Positions 29,116 through 29,146 of a DNA stretch of 29,146 nt are shown here, piece after piece; the stretch's first letter is position 1; each line of letters starts with the position of its first letter. The DNA comes from Avoscillospira sp045530865 (GTDB lineage: Bacteria; Bacillota; Clostridia; Oscillospirales; Oscillospiraceae). Under the pieces are notes generated by a model that was not told the origin of the DNA, ran no database searches, and saw nothing but the letters and a program-made list of their open reading frames with translations. A program made the position numbers and the translations under genes. The stretch lies in assembly GCA_045530865.1 (NCBI GenBank), contig JAZSCX010000070.1, forward strand, positions 1 to 29,146, in the 5' to 3' direction.

Positions 29116-29146
29116 GTCTATTGTCCAGTTTTACTGGTTCAGTTCA

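Larger units (their letters stand above)
27852..29146 (-). mobile_element. Complete IS3-family insertion sequence (1295 bp within window)
   Basis: The imperfect 25-bp terminal inverted repeats are at 27852-27876 (TGAACTG..CCAGT....TGGACA) and 29122-29146 (TGTCCA....ACTGG..CAGTTCA). Between them lie orfA and orfB in the -1 arrangement typical of IS3. The right end coincides with the last base of the window, so the flanking target duplication cannot be checked. Confidence 0.88.

Overview
The window looks like chromosomal DNA from an anaerobic, fairly G+C-rich Clostridia member, most likely Oscillospiraceae/Ruminococcaceae-like. Supporting signs are the Firmicutes set rny, ylxM-ffh-rpsP-khpA, mrnC and rqcH, strong AGGAGG ribosome sites, sigma-A promoters, SLH-domain surface proteins, a citrate lyase locus, and several families of small palindromic interspersed repeats. 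Genus-level placement is not possible from sequence reading alone. No rRNA, tRNA, CRISPR array or prophage was seen.

Layout. 1-1359: 3' part of rny (RNase Y). 1409-8505: citrate lyase locus. citC and a P-loop/tRNA-SAD-like gene run leftward; citDEF, a GntR-type regulator and a fused citXG run rightward, so subunits, acetyl ligase and prosthetic-group enzymes sit together. No citrate transporter or oxaloacetate decarboxylase is present. 8511-8654: a MITE-like hairpin. 8659-11272: ferrous iron uptake (feoA, feoB and a tiny FeoB-associated Cys-rich protein) with three copies of a TTAGT-N4-NCTAAC operator-like palindrome. 11444-12802: secreted L,D-transpeptidase with Big2 and three SLH domains. 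12905-16065: DUF711 protein, ACT-domain protein and glyS, all leftward. 16382-17446: membrane zincin (DUF3810). 17686-20074: ylxM-ffh-rpsP-khpA with a strong promoter and a clear terminator. 20236-22669: mrnC-rqcH-Cys-rich small-domain protein. 22781-23292: a 56-residue orphan ORF and an 88-residue protein with 20 cysteines, whose ribosome site lies directly behind a terminator-like hairpin. 23375-25883: an SDR oxidoreductase and an FGGY sugar kinase, separated by a palindromic repeat element.

25967-29146 differs: it is visibly A+T-richer and holds a remnant of an IS3-family end, a secreted orphan protein, an XRE-type membrane regulator, and a complete IS3-family element whose right inverted repeat ends exactly at the last base of the window. 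It reads as an acquired segment.

The most interesting non-coding signals are: (i) a 22-bp-arm palindrome at 6147-6196 that overlaps the gntR promoter and ribosome site and, for read-through transcripts from citF, also forms a terminator; (ii) the repeated feo operator; (iii) the terminator/ribosome-site arrangement ahead of the Cys-rich gene. I did not find a clear-cut new multi-gene defence or biosynthetic system; the better candidates for undescribed biology are the citC-linked SAD protein, the Cys-rich protein with its hairpin leader, and the XRE/secreted pair between IS ends.
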